From the NCBI GenBank assembly GCA_047605645.1, contig JASGFJ010000007.1, positions 56,603 through 120,602 of the forward strand: DNA of 64,000 nt. The letters run 5' to 3'. A program made the position numbers and the translations under genes. Shown here one piece after another: positions 6,906 through 14,839 of the stretch. The notes below the pieces were generated by a model. The model did no database searches. It was not told the origin of the DNA and saw only the letters and a list, made by a program, of their open reading frames with translations. Origin of the DNA: UBA1309 sp047605645. Lineage in GTDB: Bacteria > Bacteroidota > Bacteroidia > Bacteroidales > Dysgonomonadaceae. Numbering within the stretch: position 1 is the first letter of the stretch; the number at the start of each line of letters is the position of its first letter.

Positions 6906-8813
6906 TTACAACGAGGGAATTACTTCCCGAATCGTTCCATCCGCGTTAAATTCCAGTTTATCCATGCAAACTTCACGGTTGTATCCGGCAGCATCACCAC
7001 GATGAATACCTTCCGGGCGGTCGAAACGATGGTAGACAATATACCATTCATCTTTTCCTGGAATTTGAAGTACCGAGTTATGCCCCGTACCGTAAATTTC
7101 TTTTTTATTGTCACGCTGAATCACAATATTGTTTTGTGGAATTGTCAGCTTTCCGGTAGGTGAATCCGAATATCCATACCTTACCCGATAATTCGGGCTG
7201 CGGGTATCGTCCTCCGACCAAAGAAAATAATATTTTCCTTGACGGAAAAACACATACAATCCTTCACGAAAGGTATTATCAACATGGAGCAACTTGATAG
7301 TTTGCTGTTTAACAGACAACATATCTTTGTTCAATTCAGCCACTGCTGCATATCCGTTGCCCCAATAAAGATAGGTTTTCTTCGTGCGAGGATCTTCAAA
7401 AACATCCGGATCGATTTCCTGGCCTTGTTTGACTCCCGCCGGTTTGAAATTAATCACGGGTTTACCGGAATCTGTAAAAGGCCCTGTCGGATTGTCAGAT
7501 ACTGCAACACCAATCTTTTGCGCAGCACTGAAATAGAAGTAATACTTATACTTTCCGTTGATTTTCTTTTCGATAATACAAGGTGCCCAAGCATTTCGGT
7601 CTGCCCATGAAACATCTTTCTTCAAATCAAGAATAACTCCTTCATCTTTCCAGTCTTTCAGGTTGGTAGATGAAAAGGTTTTGAAATAATATCCTCCCCA
7701 GTTGTCAAAACCATCACTGGTCGGATAGATATAATATTGTTTCGTCTTGTTGGAATACATCACTTCCGGATCGGCATAATATCCGACCAGCACCGGATTG
7801 GTCTCGGTCGGCATCTCAAATCCGGAAGGTATTCCCCATTTATCGGTCAGACGCTGCAATTCTCTTCGGGTAACAGGGACAACAGTACCGTGGCGCGGGT
7901 GAAAATCCATCGATATTTGTTGGTCTACAACTTTAAATTCATCCAAATCTTTACTCTCACAGAACTGATACTTTCCTTTCATATACACATCATACATCAG
8001 GATATATGTATCACTGCTTATTAATTTAAATACACTGGAACCCTCTACTGCATCTTTAGTTTGCTGTTTGTATCCGGGCTGTTCTATCCATTTGCCTGAA
8101 GCTAAAGAATCCGTCAGAGCCAACCGGATACCATTACCATGCCCTTCTGTTTTGAAAAAAAGATGGAAGATGCCGTTTTTATTAATAATGTCACCATCAA
8201 TGCAGGATTTTCCAGACTTAGGAGTAAAGAGCACTTTGGGTTCCCCTTCGATATCTGTAAAATCGTTATTGGCATAAGCATAATAAATGATATCAGGCCC
8301 ATTCCCGTGTTGCATAGACCAGTAAATCATATATTTTCCTGCAGCAGGATCAAAAATAGTTTGCGGTGCCCATACACGTTTCAGATTTTCCTGGTTCGGA
8401 TATTTTTTCTGGATATTCACCACAGAAGAAGACCAATTGATTAAGTCTGTAGACTTCATCAGCACCATTGCCCTATTGGAATCCCAACCTTTAGAAGAGG
8501 TCATATCCGTAACAACCATATAGAAAGTCTGTCCGTCTTCTCCGCGAAGGATGTGCGGATCACGAACACCACCGGTAGAACTAATTGTTTTTGAATCAAT
8601 CACAGGACGATTGTTATTTAATGCCTTGTAATTATATCCGTCCCGGCTCACTGCGAAGCAGATTTGTTCGTCTTTTACATCATTCCCGGTAAAATACACA
8701 AACAAATAACCGGCTAAATCTTTGGGGGCAGGTCCGTTTTTATAGGCCCATGCGCTAACTGTTGTTAAAGAAAAAGTTAAAAAAAGAAGAATGCTTTGTC
8801 TTATTTTTTTCAT
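6906..8813 (-). CDS. Tandem-domain GH43 glycoside hydrolase, secreted
   Basis: 635 residues with a Sec signal (cleavage probably after VSAWA, ~residue 23) and two five-bladed propeller units of GH43 type, about 30-310 and 340-635. Unit 1 shows a candidate base D85 (GVRDPHIL), D206/D208 (CIDGDI) and acid E257 (VEGSS). Unit 2 shows D348 (YYADPEV), D468/D470 (EIDPDVF) and E517 (FREGL). Both units therefore keep the usual Asp/Asp/Glu set. GH43 members act on arabinosides, xylosides and some galactosides; the substrate is not readable here. There is no lipobox, so the product is probably periplasmic. It stands alone, 7 kb from the nearer SusC, and is not obviously part of a PUL. Confidence 0.85.
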   Translation of the reverse strand: MKKIRQSILLFLTFSLTTVSAWAYKNGPAPKDLAGYLFVYFTGNDVKDEQICFAVSRDGYNYKALNNNRPVIDSKTISSTGGVRDPHILRGEDGQTFYMVVTDMTSSKGWDSNRAMVLMKSTDLINWSSSVVNIQKKYPNQENLKRVWAPQTIFDPAAGKYMIYWSMQHGNGPDIIYYAYANNDFTDIEGEPKVLFTPKSGKSCIDGDIINKNGIFHLFFKTEGHGNGIRLALTDSLASGKWIEQPGYKQQTKDAVEGSSVFKLISSDTYILMYDVYMKGKYQFCESKDLDEFKVVDQQISMDFHPRHGTVVPVTRRELQRLTDKWGIPSGFEMPTETNPVLVGYYADPEVMYSNKTKQYYIYPTSDGFDNWGGYYFKTFSSTNLKDWKDEGVILDLKKDVSWADRNAWAPCIIEKKINGKYKYYFYFSAAQKIGVAVSDNPTGPFTDSGKPVINFKPAGVKQGQEIDPDVFEDPRTKKTYLYWGNGYAAVAELNKDMLSVKQQTIKLLHVDNTFREGLYVFFRQGKYYFLWSEDDTRSPNYRVRYGYSDSPTGKLTIPQNNIVIQRDNKKEIYGTGHNSVLQIPGKDEWYIVYHRFDRPEGIHRGDAAGYNREVCMDKLEFNADGTIREVIPSL

Positions 8814-8857
8814 TAATTTGAAATATTAGATTTTAGATAATTATTTCATTTCATTGT

Positions 8858-8865
8858 CAAAAATA
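8858..8865 (-). promoter_or_regulatory. -7 element upstream of the GH43 gene
   Basis: On the minus strand this reads TATTTTTG, 45 bp before the ATG. No clear TTG lies at the -33 distance, so regulation by an activator is possible. Confidence 0.35.
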
Positions 8866-8921
8866 CAAGCTTTCTTCGAAAATAGTGTATAAAAAACAAT
8901 CATATAAGGGTAGCAAATCAG

Positions 8922-8960
8922 TCAAAAAACACAAACCGGCTACAATCATGCAGCCGGTTT
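8922..8960 (-). terminator. Terminator of hcp
   Basis: AAACCGGCT (8933-8941) and AGCCGGTTT (8952-8960) are exact complements. On the minus strand the stem is followed by GTGTTTTTTGAC, a good U-run. It lies 45 bp after the hcp stop. Confidence 0.8.
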
Positions 8961-9005
8961 CTCCACTTTTAAGCTTAAACAGAACGAGGTTCAGTATATA
9001 TAACG

Positions 9006-10649
9006 TTAGTTGATCCAGTTTTCAATATCCTGTTCTACAGTAGAGATAGTGCCTATTCCAAAATTTTCGACCAATACTTTAGCCACATTCGGAGAAAGAA
9101 AAGCCGGCAGGGTTGGCCCCAGATGAATATTTTTCACTCCCAGATAAAGCAAGGCCAGAAGTACAATCACTGCTTTTTGTTCATACCAAGCGATGTTGTA
9201 AACAATCGGCAATTGGTTCACATCTTCGAGCCCGAAAGCATCTTTCAGAGCCAAAGCAATTTTCACTAGAGAATAACTATCGTTGCATTGTCCGGCATCC
9301 AGCACACGAGGGATTCCGCCAATGTCACCCAAAGGAAGTTTGTTGTAACGGTATTTCGCGCAACCTGCTGTCAGAATCACATTATCCTCAGGAAGTGCTT
9401 GTGCAAAATCGGTGTAATAAGAACGGGATTTCATACGACCATCACAACCAGCCATCACCACAAATTTGCGGATAGCTCCTGACTTCACAGCCTCAATTAC
9501 TTTATCGGCCAGAGCAATTACCTGATTGTGGGCAAACCCGCCTACGATTTCGCCACGCTCAATTTCCGTCGGAGGCTGACATTGTTTGGCATGTTCAATC
9601 AATGCAGAGAAATCTTTCGGCTTCCCATTCACACGCGCAGGAATATGAGTAGCTCCTTCGAGACCTGACGAACCGGTAGTGTAGATGCGTCCGGCATAAC
9701 TTGCACCTTTAGCAGGAGGCACAATACAGTTGGTCGTGAAAAGAATAACCCCGTTGAAGCTTTCGAATTCTTCTTTCTGTTGCCACCAGGCATTGCCGTA
9801 GTTTCCGATGAAATGTTTGTATTTTTTGAATTTAGGATAATAATGAGCCGGAAGCATTTCACTGTGCGTATACACATCTACTCCCGCTCCTTCTGTTTGC
9901 TCGAGTAGTTCTTCCAAATCTTTCAGGTCATGTCCACTGACCAGAATACCCGGACGAGTGCCTACCCCAATATTTACTTTTGTAATTTCCGGATTGCCAT
10001 AAGTGGAAGTATTCGCCTTGTCGAGCAGCGCCATTCCTTGCACACCACCTTCACCAACTTTCAAGACTAATGCGACCAGTTCATCTACTGTAATATCTAC
10101 ACGCGATACTTCAGCCAAAGCATCTTCCATTAAATGATAAAGCGAAGCATCTTCATACCCCAGATTGTAGGCATGTTCCACATAAGCAGCCATTCCTTTC
10201 ACCCCATACACAGCCAATTGTTTCAGAGAACGTATATCCTCGTTCTTTTCTTCGAGAATACTCATCGATGGAGCTATTCTTTCAAAATCTTCTGTTTTTG
10301 CCCTGAACACCACTTCATTCAGGGAAGGAAGAGCAATTCCGCGCACTTTGGCTGTTGCCAGCAGTTCATCCTTCACCGCAAATGTTTTCTCAATTTTCGA
10401 TTTGATAGCTTCATTATCAAAATTAGCATTCGTGATTGTTGCAAACAACGCATCCACAATCTGGCGGCTGGCAGTAAGGCTTTCCTGCCCACTGGCCCTC
10501 AACGAACGGTTCACAATGGCTTCACCACGAGTGGCGTGCATCAACAAATCCATTAACGCAGCTGTTAACGGCTCTTTCCCGCAAACACCTTTTACTGTGC
10601 AGCCGATCCCTTTGGAAGCTTCCTGACATTGATAGCAAAACATACTCAT
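9006..10649 (-). CDS. hcp: Hybrid cluster protein (Hcp), hydroxylamine/NO reductase
   Basis: Cytoplasmic iron-sulfur protein that reduces nitric oxide or hydroxylamine and protects anaerobes against nitrosative stress. The N-terminal cluster motif is C5-x2-C8-x8-C17-x5-C23 (FCYQCQEASKGIGC), typical of the class with a [4Fe-4S] cluster. Hybrid-cluster ligands are visible further on in HSEMLPAHYYPK, TNCIVPP, AGCAKYRY and GQCNDSY. The length of 547 residues is normal. No NADH:Hcp oxidoreductase (Hcr) lies next to it, so the electron donor is encoded elsewhere. The divergent neighbour is a Crp/Fnr-type regulator, and the space between holds two palindromes suited to control of hcp. Confidence 0.95.
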   Translation of the reverse strand: MSMFCYQCQEASKGIGCTVKGVCGKEPLTAALMDLLMHATRGEAIVNRSLRASGQESLTASRQIVDALFATITNANFDNEAIKSKIEKTFAVKDELLATAKVRGIALPSLNEVVFRAKTEDFERIAPSMSILEEKNEDIRSLKQLAVYGVKGMAAYVEHAYNLGYEDASLYHLMEDALAEVSRVDITVDELVALVLKVGEGGVQGMALLDKANTSTYGNPEITKVNIGVGTRPGILVSGHDLKDLEELLEQTEGAGVDVYTHSEMLPAHYYPKFKKYKHFIGNYGNAWWQQKEEFESFNGVILFTTNCIVPPAKGASYAGRIYTTGSSGLEGATHIPARVNGKPKDFSALIEHAKQCQPPTEIERGEIVGGFAHNQVIALADKVIEAVKSGAIRKFVVMAGCDGRMKSRSYYTDFAQALPEDNVILTAGCAKYRYNKLPLGDIGGIPRVLDAGQCNDSYSLVKIALALKDAFGLEDVNQLPIVYNIAWYEQKAVIVLLALLYLGVKNIHLGPTLPAFLSPNVAKVLVENFGIGTISTVEQDIENWIN

Positions 10650-10693
10650 AACTGATATTTTTTAGTTGTTAATTTTTTCTCTTTTGATGTACA

Positions 10694-10701
10694 CAAAAAT
10701 A
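10694..10701 (-). promoter_or_regulatory. -7 element of hcp
   Basis: Reads TATTTTTG on the minus strand. No consensus -33 TTG stands 19-21 bp upstream; instead, a palindrome is centred about 42 bp before the expected start. This is the layout of a class II Crp/Fnr-activated promoter. Confidence 0.5.
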
Positions 10702-10723
10702 GAGGACATTATTCCGCTAAAAC

Positions 10724-10737
10724 GTATCAATTGTTAC
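10724..10737. promoter_or_regulatory. Candidate Crp/Fnr-family operator for hcp activation
   Basis: GTATCAATTGTTAC is a 14-bp palindrome with one mismatched pair. Its centre (10730/10731) is about 42 bp upstream of the predicted hcp start, and it also covers the -33 TTG of the regulator gene. It could activate hcp and modulate the regulator. Confidence 0.45.
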
Positions 10738-10761
10738 ACTCGTAAAATATTTGTATATTTG
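10731..10761 (+). promoter_or_regulatory. Promoter of the Crp/Fnr-family regulator
   Basis: TTG at 10731-10733 and TATATTTG at 10754-10761, 20 bp apart, give a consensus promoter about 20 bp before the ATG. Both elements are overlapped by palindromes. Confidence 0.6.
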
Positions 10762-10769
10762 TTACAAAT
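10757..10769. promoter_or_regulatory. Perfect 13-bp palindrome over the regulator -7 box
   Basis: ATTTGTTACAAAT is symmetric about its central base and overlaps the end of the -7 box (10754-10761) and the start region. Binding here would be expected to repress the regulator gene. It shares the TTGTTAC core with the site at 10724-10737. Confidence 0.5.
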
Positions 10770-10780
10770 CAAAAGGCTTT

Positions 10781-11467
10781 ATGGATTACACTATTCTTTC
10801 TCAGATCCCTTTGTTTAAAGGTGTAGCAGCAACAGACATGGAACTGATATTCGCAACGATATCGGTTTATGAGAGATCGTTCCGAAAAGAAGAGATCCTT
10901 GCAGAACAAGATGAGGCTTGCAACCGCCTTATCATCCTGCTAAAGGGGAAAGTTCGTGCCGAAATGACGGATGTTTCGGGAAAGGTTATCAAAGTGGAAG
11001 ACATACCGGCTCCCAGTCCGCTGGCAATTTTATTTTTATTCGGCTCGGACAATAAATTTCCTGTCCGCGCCACTGCCAGCGAGGATTGCCTTGCGCTGGT
11101 TATACCCAAACAGGTAATCCTGAAAATGCTTCAGAAGAATGAATACCTGCTGCGGAATTACTTGGATATTTCTGCCGATTTTGCCTCCCGGTTAAGCCAG
11201 AAACTTTATTTTATGTCTTTTAGAACTATTCGACAGAAAATCAGTATGTTTCTGCTTGATCTTTCTCAAAAACAGCAAAAGAAGACCATCCTGCTCGACC
11301 GGACTAAAAGCTCCCTGGCTGAATATTTCGGTGTATCACGTCCCTCCCTCGAACGGGAACTGAGCAACATGCAAAACGAAGGATTTATTGCCATAGACAA
11401 AAAGAATATTACTCTATTGCAGAAAGACAAAATGGCACGGCTTGTCAGGTTTGGAACTGCAAAATAG
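10781..11467 (+). CDS. Crp/Fnr-family regulator, HcpR-like
   Basis: 228-residue transcription factor with an N-terminal cyclic-nucleotide-type effector domain (about 1-140) and a C-terminal winged helix (about 150-228) whose recognition segment reads SSLAEYFGVSRPSLERELSNM. No cluster of cysteines is present (one only, in DEACNRL, plus one in SEDCLAL), so it is not an Fnr-type iron-sulfur sensor. Its place divergent from hcp resembles that of HcpR in anaerobes; the Porphyromonas gingivalis HcpR controls hcp in response to NO. I infer the same role. ATG 10781 is preferred over 10751 because the promoter -7 box overlaps the longer version. Confidence 0.82.
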   Translation: MDYTILSQIPLFKGVAATDMELIFATISVYERSFRKEEILAEQDEACNRLIILLKGKVRAEMTDVSGKVIKVEDIPAPSPLAILFLFGSDNKFPVRATASEDCLALVIPKQVILKMLQKNEYLLRNYLDISADFASRLSQKLYFMSFRTIRQKISMFLLDLSQKQQKKTILLDRTKSSLAEYFGVSRPSLERELSNMQNEGFIAIDKKNITLLQKDKMARLVRFGTAK

Positions 11468-11800
11468 AGGACATCGCACCCATAAAATTTGCAGGTAGCA
11501 TAATTGTCCGGAAGACTACGGACTAAAACGTTCCCATGCTCTTCGAGAAAAGACACATTCCCCTTATGAACTAAAATAGTACTTGAATTACATTAACAAT
11601 AACATTTTTTTTGCGACCATACTGTCAGCTGAAACAGACAGAAATACAGATATTCGCGGATCTTTTTTTAGTTCCTTTATTCCTGAAAAACAAGTAGGAA
11701 AATACACCAGAACTTTTAGGGAATTACTAATCTCCTGCATTATATTTATATAAAGACTCAAGAACTATCAATATCACTGATTTCAATCACTCTGTATAGC
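11468..11800. other. Intergenic stretch with no gene seen
   Basis: 333 bp between the convergent regulator and PUL 1 genes. I see only a weak CTGTC/GACAG hairpin near 11625-11642 and no open frame of note. Confidence 0.5.
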
Positions 11801-12643
11801 CTACTTAGTCAACTTAAATTCTATTTTTCGTTCAGAAACTCCATCCATATAGATGTACCACACATCGAATGTTTTATTCAAAGGGTCATAAACACCACCT
11901 CCATCAACAATAGGAAAGCTATCCCAAGCAGATACTTTTATTTTGTTACTAAGAGGATCAACTGTGAGAACCACTGCATAGGCTTTCACATTAGATAAAT
12001 TTTCCTCTACATTTTTGTGCAATACCCGTACGGAGAACTCTCCTGTTGCTTTCACCACCCTTGTGTTAGAATATGCTTCAACATTATTCCATGCGTCAGT
12101 GTCAGTTCCATTGACGATGTAGTTTCCATCATAATTATTTACCAGATTAAGAGTAAACAACAAAACCGGACTCGTCTTATTAATTTCATATTCCGACACT
12201 GATTTTATAGATATAGGGATTGAATAAAGCGAATCACATTGCAATCCGTCGGTTGCAAACAAAGTAAAGAAAACTTCTTTATAAACATTATTGGCCTCAA
12301 TTACCGTACTCTCAGGAAAAGTATACATAGCTGATTCCAGACTACGATATGTCGGATTACCTATGGGTATATATTTCCAGTTATAGTTCTCAATAGCTTG
12401 CTGATTATCCAGATCAAAGGCAACTAAAACATCTCTATCAATAAGTGTACTGCCACCTGTTGCTACAGAAAGACTAGTTTGTTGGGGCTCACTGGAATAT
12501 TTGACATCCCTTTTGTAGACAACATTCTGAGCATTGACTAGGTAGATTTGTTTGATATATAGTTCGTCTGTTGTAGGCTTATTTACATCACAAGCACTGA
12601 TAAAAACAAGCAAACCGATTATAATAAATAAATTATTTTTCAT
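11801..12643 (-). CDS. PUL 1 surface lipoprotein (DUF1735/DUF4361-like)
   Basis: 280-residue lipoprotein with signal peptide and lipobox ending ISAC (Cys ~18). The body is beta-rich, and the C-terminal part (GEFSVRVLHKNV to the end) resembles the small third lipoproteins that follow SusD in many Bacteroidetes loci, with a DUF1735-type N-terminal half. I assign the family only loosely. It is the last gene of PUL 1, 209 bp after SusD, and has its own copy of the hairpin leader (12644-12735). The likely role is surface binding of the PUL 1 substrate; no catalytic motif is visible. Confidence 0.65.
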   Translation of the reverse strand: MKNNLFIIIGLLVFISACDVNKPTTDELYIKQIYLVNAQNVVYKRDVKYSSEPQQTSLSVATGGSTLIDRDVLVAFDLDNQQAIENYNWKYIPIGNPTYRSLESAMYTFPESTVIEANNVYKEVFFTLFATDGLQCDSLYSIPISIKSVSEYEINKTSPVLLFTLNLVNNYDGNYIVNGTDTDAWNNVEAYSNTRVVKATGEFSVRVLHKNVEENLSNVKAYAVVLTVDPLSNKIKVSAWDSFPIVDGGGVYDPLNKTFDVWYIYMDGVSERKIEFKLTK

Positions 12644-12735
12644 ACGATTTAATTTTTATTGTTAGTTGGCATAAAACTCGCCTGATTTTTAAATCATTGT
12701 ATTGTTTGATTTAATAAAAATCAGGCTTCGTTTCA
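12644..12735 (-). promoter_or_regulatory. PUL hairpin leader, copy 1
   Basis: On the minus strand: a GAAACGAAG box, then an 11-bp stem (GCCTGATTTTT paired with AAAAATCAGGC; fwd arms 12680-12690 and 12716-12726), then an AGTTTTATGCC-like box and the A-rich AAAATTAAATCGT directly before the ATG. The same order occurs at 17930-18020 and 28560-28650. Confidence 0.55.
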
Positions 12736-12852
12736 TAGATATATTTTTTTATATTAAGTAAACGTCCATAATCAGTTGCAAGCATGCACCTATAGCACAC
12801 TGAAAACAAGCGACATATGGGATTAAATACATAAAACTAATTTCATAAAGCT

Positions 12853-14829
12853 TTACCATTCCGGATTTTGAACTAATTTGCGATTCCTATCCAAAACTGA
12901 TTTGGGAATAGGATACAAATACATTTTGTGTGTAAATACACGACGCGTAATGGTTTCTTTATTCAAATACACTTCTTTATAGAATTCTCTGCGATCAACC
13001 TCTCTTTTGCTTACATCCATTCCTGTTATTGGTTTGTTGTAAGCCACCATTGCATCCTGCCCCCAACGGCGAAGATCGTGATAACGGTGTCCTTCGAATG
13101 CAAATTCTACACGTCTTTCCTTTTTTATTGCATCTCTGACTGTTTCTCTTGAGGATAGTTCTGTTAAGGATAGCCCAGGAAGACCCGCTCTGTAGCGTAT
13201 CAGGTTAAACACCTTTTTAATCTCATTTACATCTCGTGCCACAGTAATTCCTGTATCAGGGTCAGTATAAGGTTCTTCCAACTCATTAAGAGCTTCTGCA
13301 TAATTCAACAATATTTCAGCATACCGGAACATCGGAAATATCTTGGTTTTAGCAGTAAAAGTATTTTTCTGATGATCTTCAGGATGTATATACTTCACAC
13401 AAGTATAACCGGTACGATTATAATTATTAAGATAATCGGGGTTAGGCCCTCCGGTCGAAGAAGCACTGTAATAGGTCACTTCTACATTTGTAGGATGATT
13501 GTTGTTTGTGGTAGAGGTTCCTTTCCACAAACGATGATTATAACCGATAAAGGCATAGAAGCGGGCTTCTCTGTTAGCATACATTTTAGGAGTATTAGCT
13601 ACAATAGTAAACAGGGTATTTCCAAATTCAGTCCTTGTATTTACCGGCTCCCACCCGTTAGTTAGTCCTTTGTTATAATATGTACCATCATCTTGTTTAA
13701 AAGCATCAACCATATCCTGCGTCACATTGCAACCATTTTGTCCTCCCAGGTAGTAAGGAGTAGTCATCCATGCAGGAGAATCATCACCAACAATTGCATT
13801 ACAATAATAAATCAATTCCGGATTGTCGACCGGGTACGACTCACCGGTAAATGTGCTCATGCAGGAAAGATAGTGATCTATCCCGGCTGCACCATCAGGA
13901 TAAGTTTTATAAAAATTCGAATCGAAAGTTACTCCTGATGGTAGTTCTTTAGACAGGCTGTTTTTGGGATATGTATATAAAGAAAACTTTGCTGATTCAA
14001 TAAGTCTTTTTGAAGCAACAGCCGACTTCCCCCATTTTGAATTGTCTGCGACTTGAGATATAAAATGCTGTCCGCTTGTCGTTATCCAACCTGCATAAAA
14101 TTTATTTCCATTATACCAGGGACTAGCTGCATATAACCAAACACGAGACAATACAGCTAATGCCGCATATTTCGTAGGAATATACTGTTGATAGAGTTCC
14201 CTTTTATCCGACAAATAATCGTATGCTTTCAACATACATTCATTTATGTATTCGATGCATTCATCATAGGTATTACGCTCCTGAGATAGATTTTCCACAC
14301 TGTCATCAGAACTATAGACTTCTGTAACAATAGGCACCGGACCATATTGCTGTACCAAAAGGTAATAATAATATCCAAGTAGAAAATAAGCTCGTCCTGT
14401 AAATTCACGACGATCGTTGTCTGACAAATCCTTACATTCATTTTGTCTGGCAAGGAAATTATTGGCTTTGCGAATGCCTTTATAATAATTAGGCCAATTA
14501 ATGAATCTTGCATTATAGAAGGGTGTAAGGTGATCCAGCAATAGCAACATTCCGGCATGCCTGTCATCCTCTCCCCATGAAGCAAAAGCTTCATCGGCAG
14601 CCAAACCGAATGGAGACCAGGATTCTGTAAATAATTTGCTTTCATTGGGCAGGTAAGAGGCAGCTCCATTGAGGTACTGTTTTATCAGATCCTGCCGTAA
14701 AAAGACAGAATCTAATGTTTGTCGATCATAAATATATTCGTCAATTTCCAGATAATTACAGGAATTTAAAAATAGAAACGACATCGAAATACATAATAAT
14801 GTATATCTTATATTTCTTAATTTGTTCAT
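12853..14829 (-). CDS. SusD-family nutrient-binding lipoprotein, PUL 1
   Basis: 658-residue outer-membrane lipoprotein (lipobox LNSC, Cys ~24) of the RagB/SusD family. It shows the N-terminal TPR-like helices (RAYFLLGYYYYLLVQQYG), the central AALAVLSRVWLYAASPWY segment, the FRYAEILLNYAEALNEL segment, and the C-terminal ending RRVEFAFEGHRYHDLRRWG ... LYPIPKSVLDRNRKLVQNPEW. SusD proteins cap the SusC channel and bind the oligosaccharide. I start it at ATG 14829, just 10 bp after the SusC stop and directly ahead of the signal peptide. A longer reading from 14919 would overlap SusC and lacks a signal at its start. Confidence 0.93.
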   Translation of the reverse strand: MNKLRNIRYTLLCISMSFLFLNSCNYLEIDEYIYDRQTLDSVFLRQDLIKQYLNGAASYLPNESKLFTESWSPFGLAADEAFASWGEDDRHAGMLLLLDHLTPFYNARFINWPNYYKGIRKANNFLARQNECKDLSDNDRREFTGRAYFLLGYYYYLLVQQYGPVPIVTEVYSSDDSVENLSQERNTYDECIEYINECMLKAYDYLSDKRELYQQYIPTKYAALAVLSRVWLYAASPWYNGNKFYAGWITTSGQHFISQVADNSKWGKSAVASKRLIESAKFSLYTYPKNSLSKELPSGVTFDSNFYKTYPDGAAGIDHYLSCMSTFTGESYPVDNPELIYYCNAIVGDDSPAWMTTPYYLGGQNGCNVTQDMVDAFKQDDGTYYNKGLTNGWEPVNTRTEFGNTLFTIVANTPKMYANREARFYAFIGYNHRLWKGTSTTNNNHPTNVEVTYYSASSTGGPNPDYLNNYNRTGYTCVKYIHPEDHQKNTFTAKTKIFPMFRYAEILLNYAEALNELEEPYTDPDTGITVARDVNEIKKVFNLIRYRAGLPGLSLTELSSRETVRDAIKKERRVEFAFEGHRYHDLRRWGQDAMVAYNKPITGMDVSKREVDRREFYKEVYLNKETITRRVFTHKMYLYPIPKSVLDRNRKLVQNPEW

Positions 14830-14839
14830 GGTTATAAGT

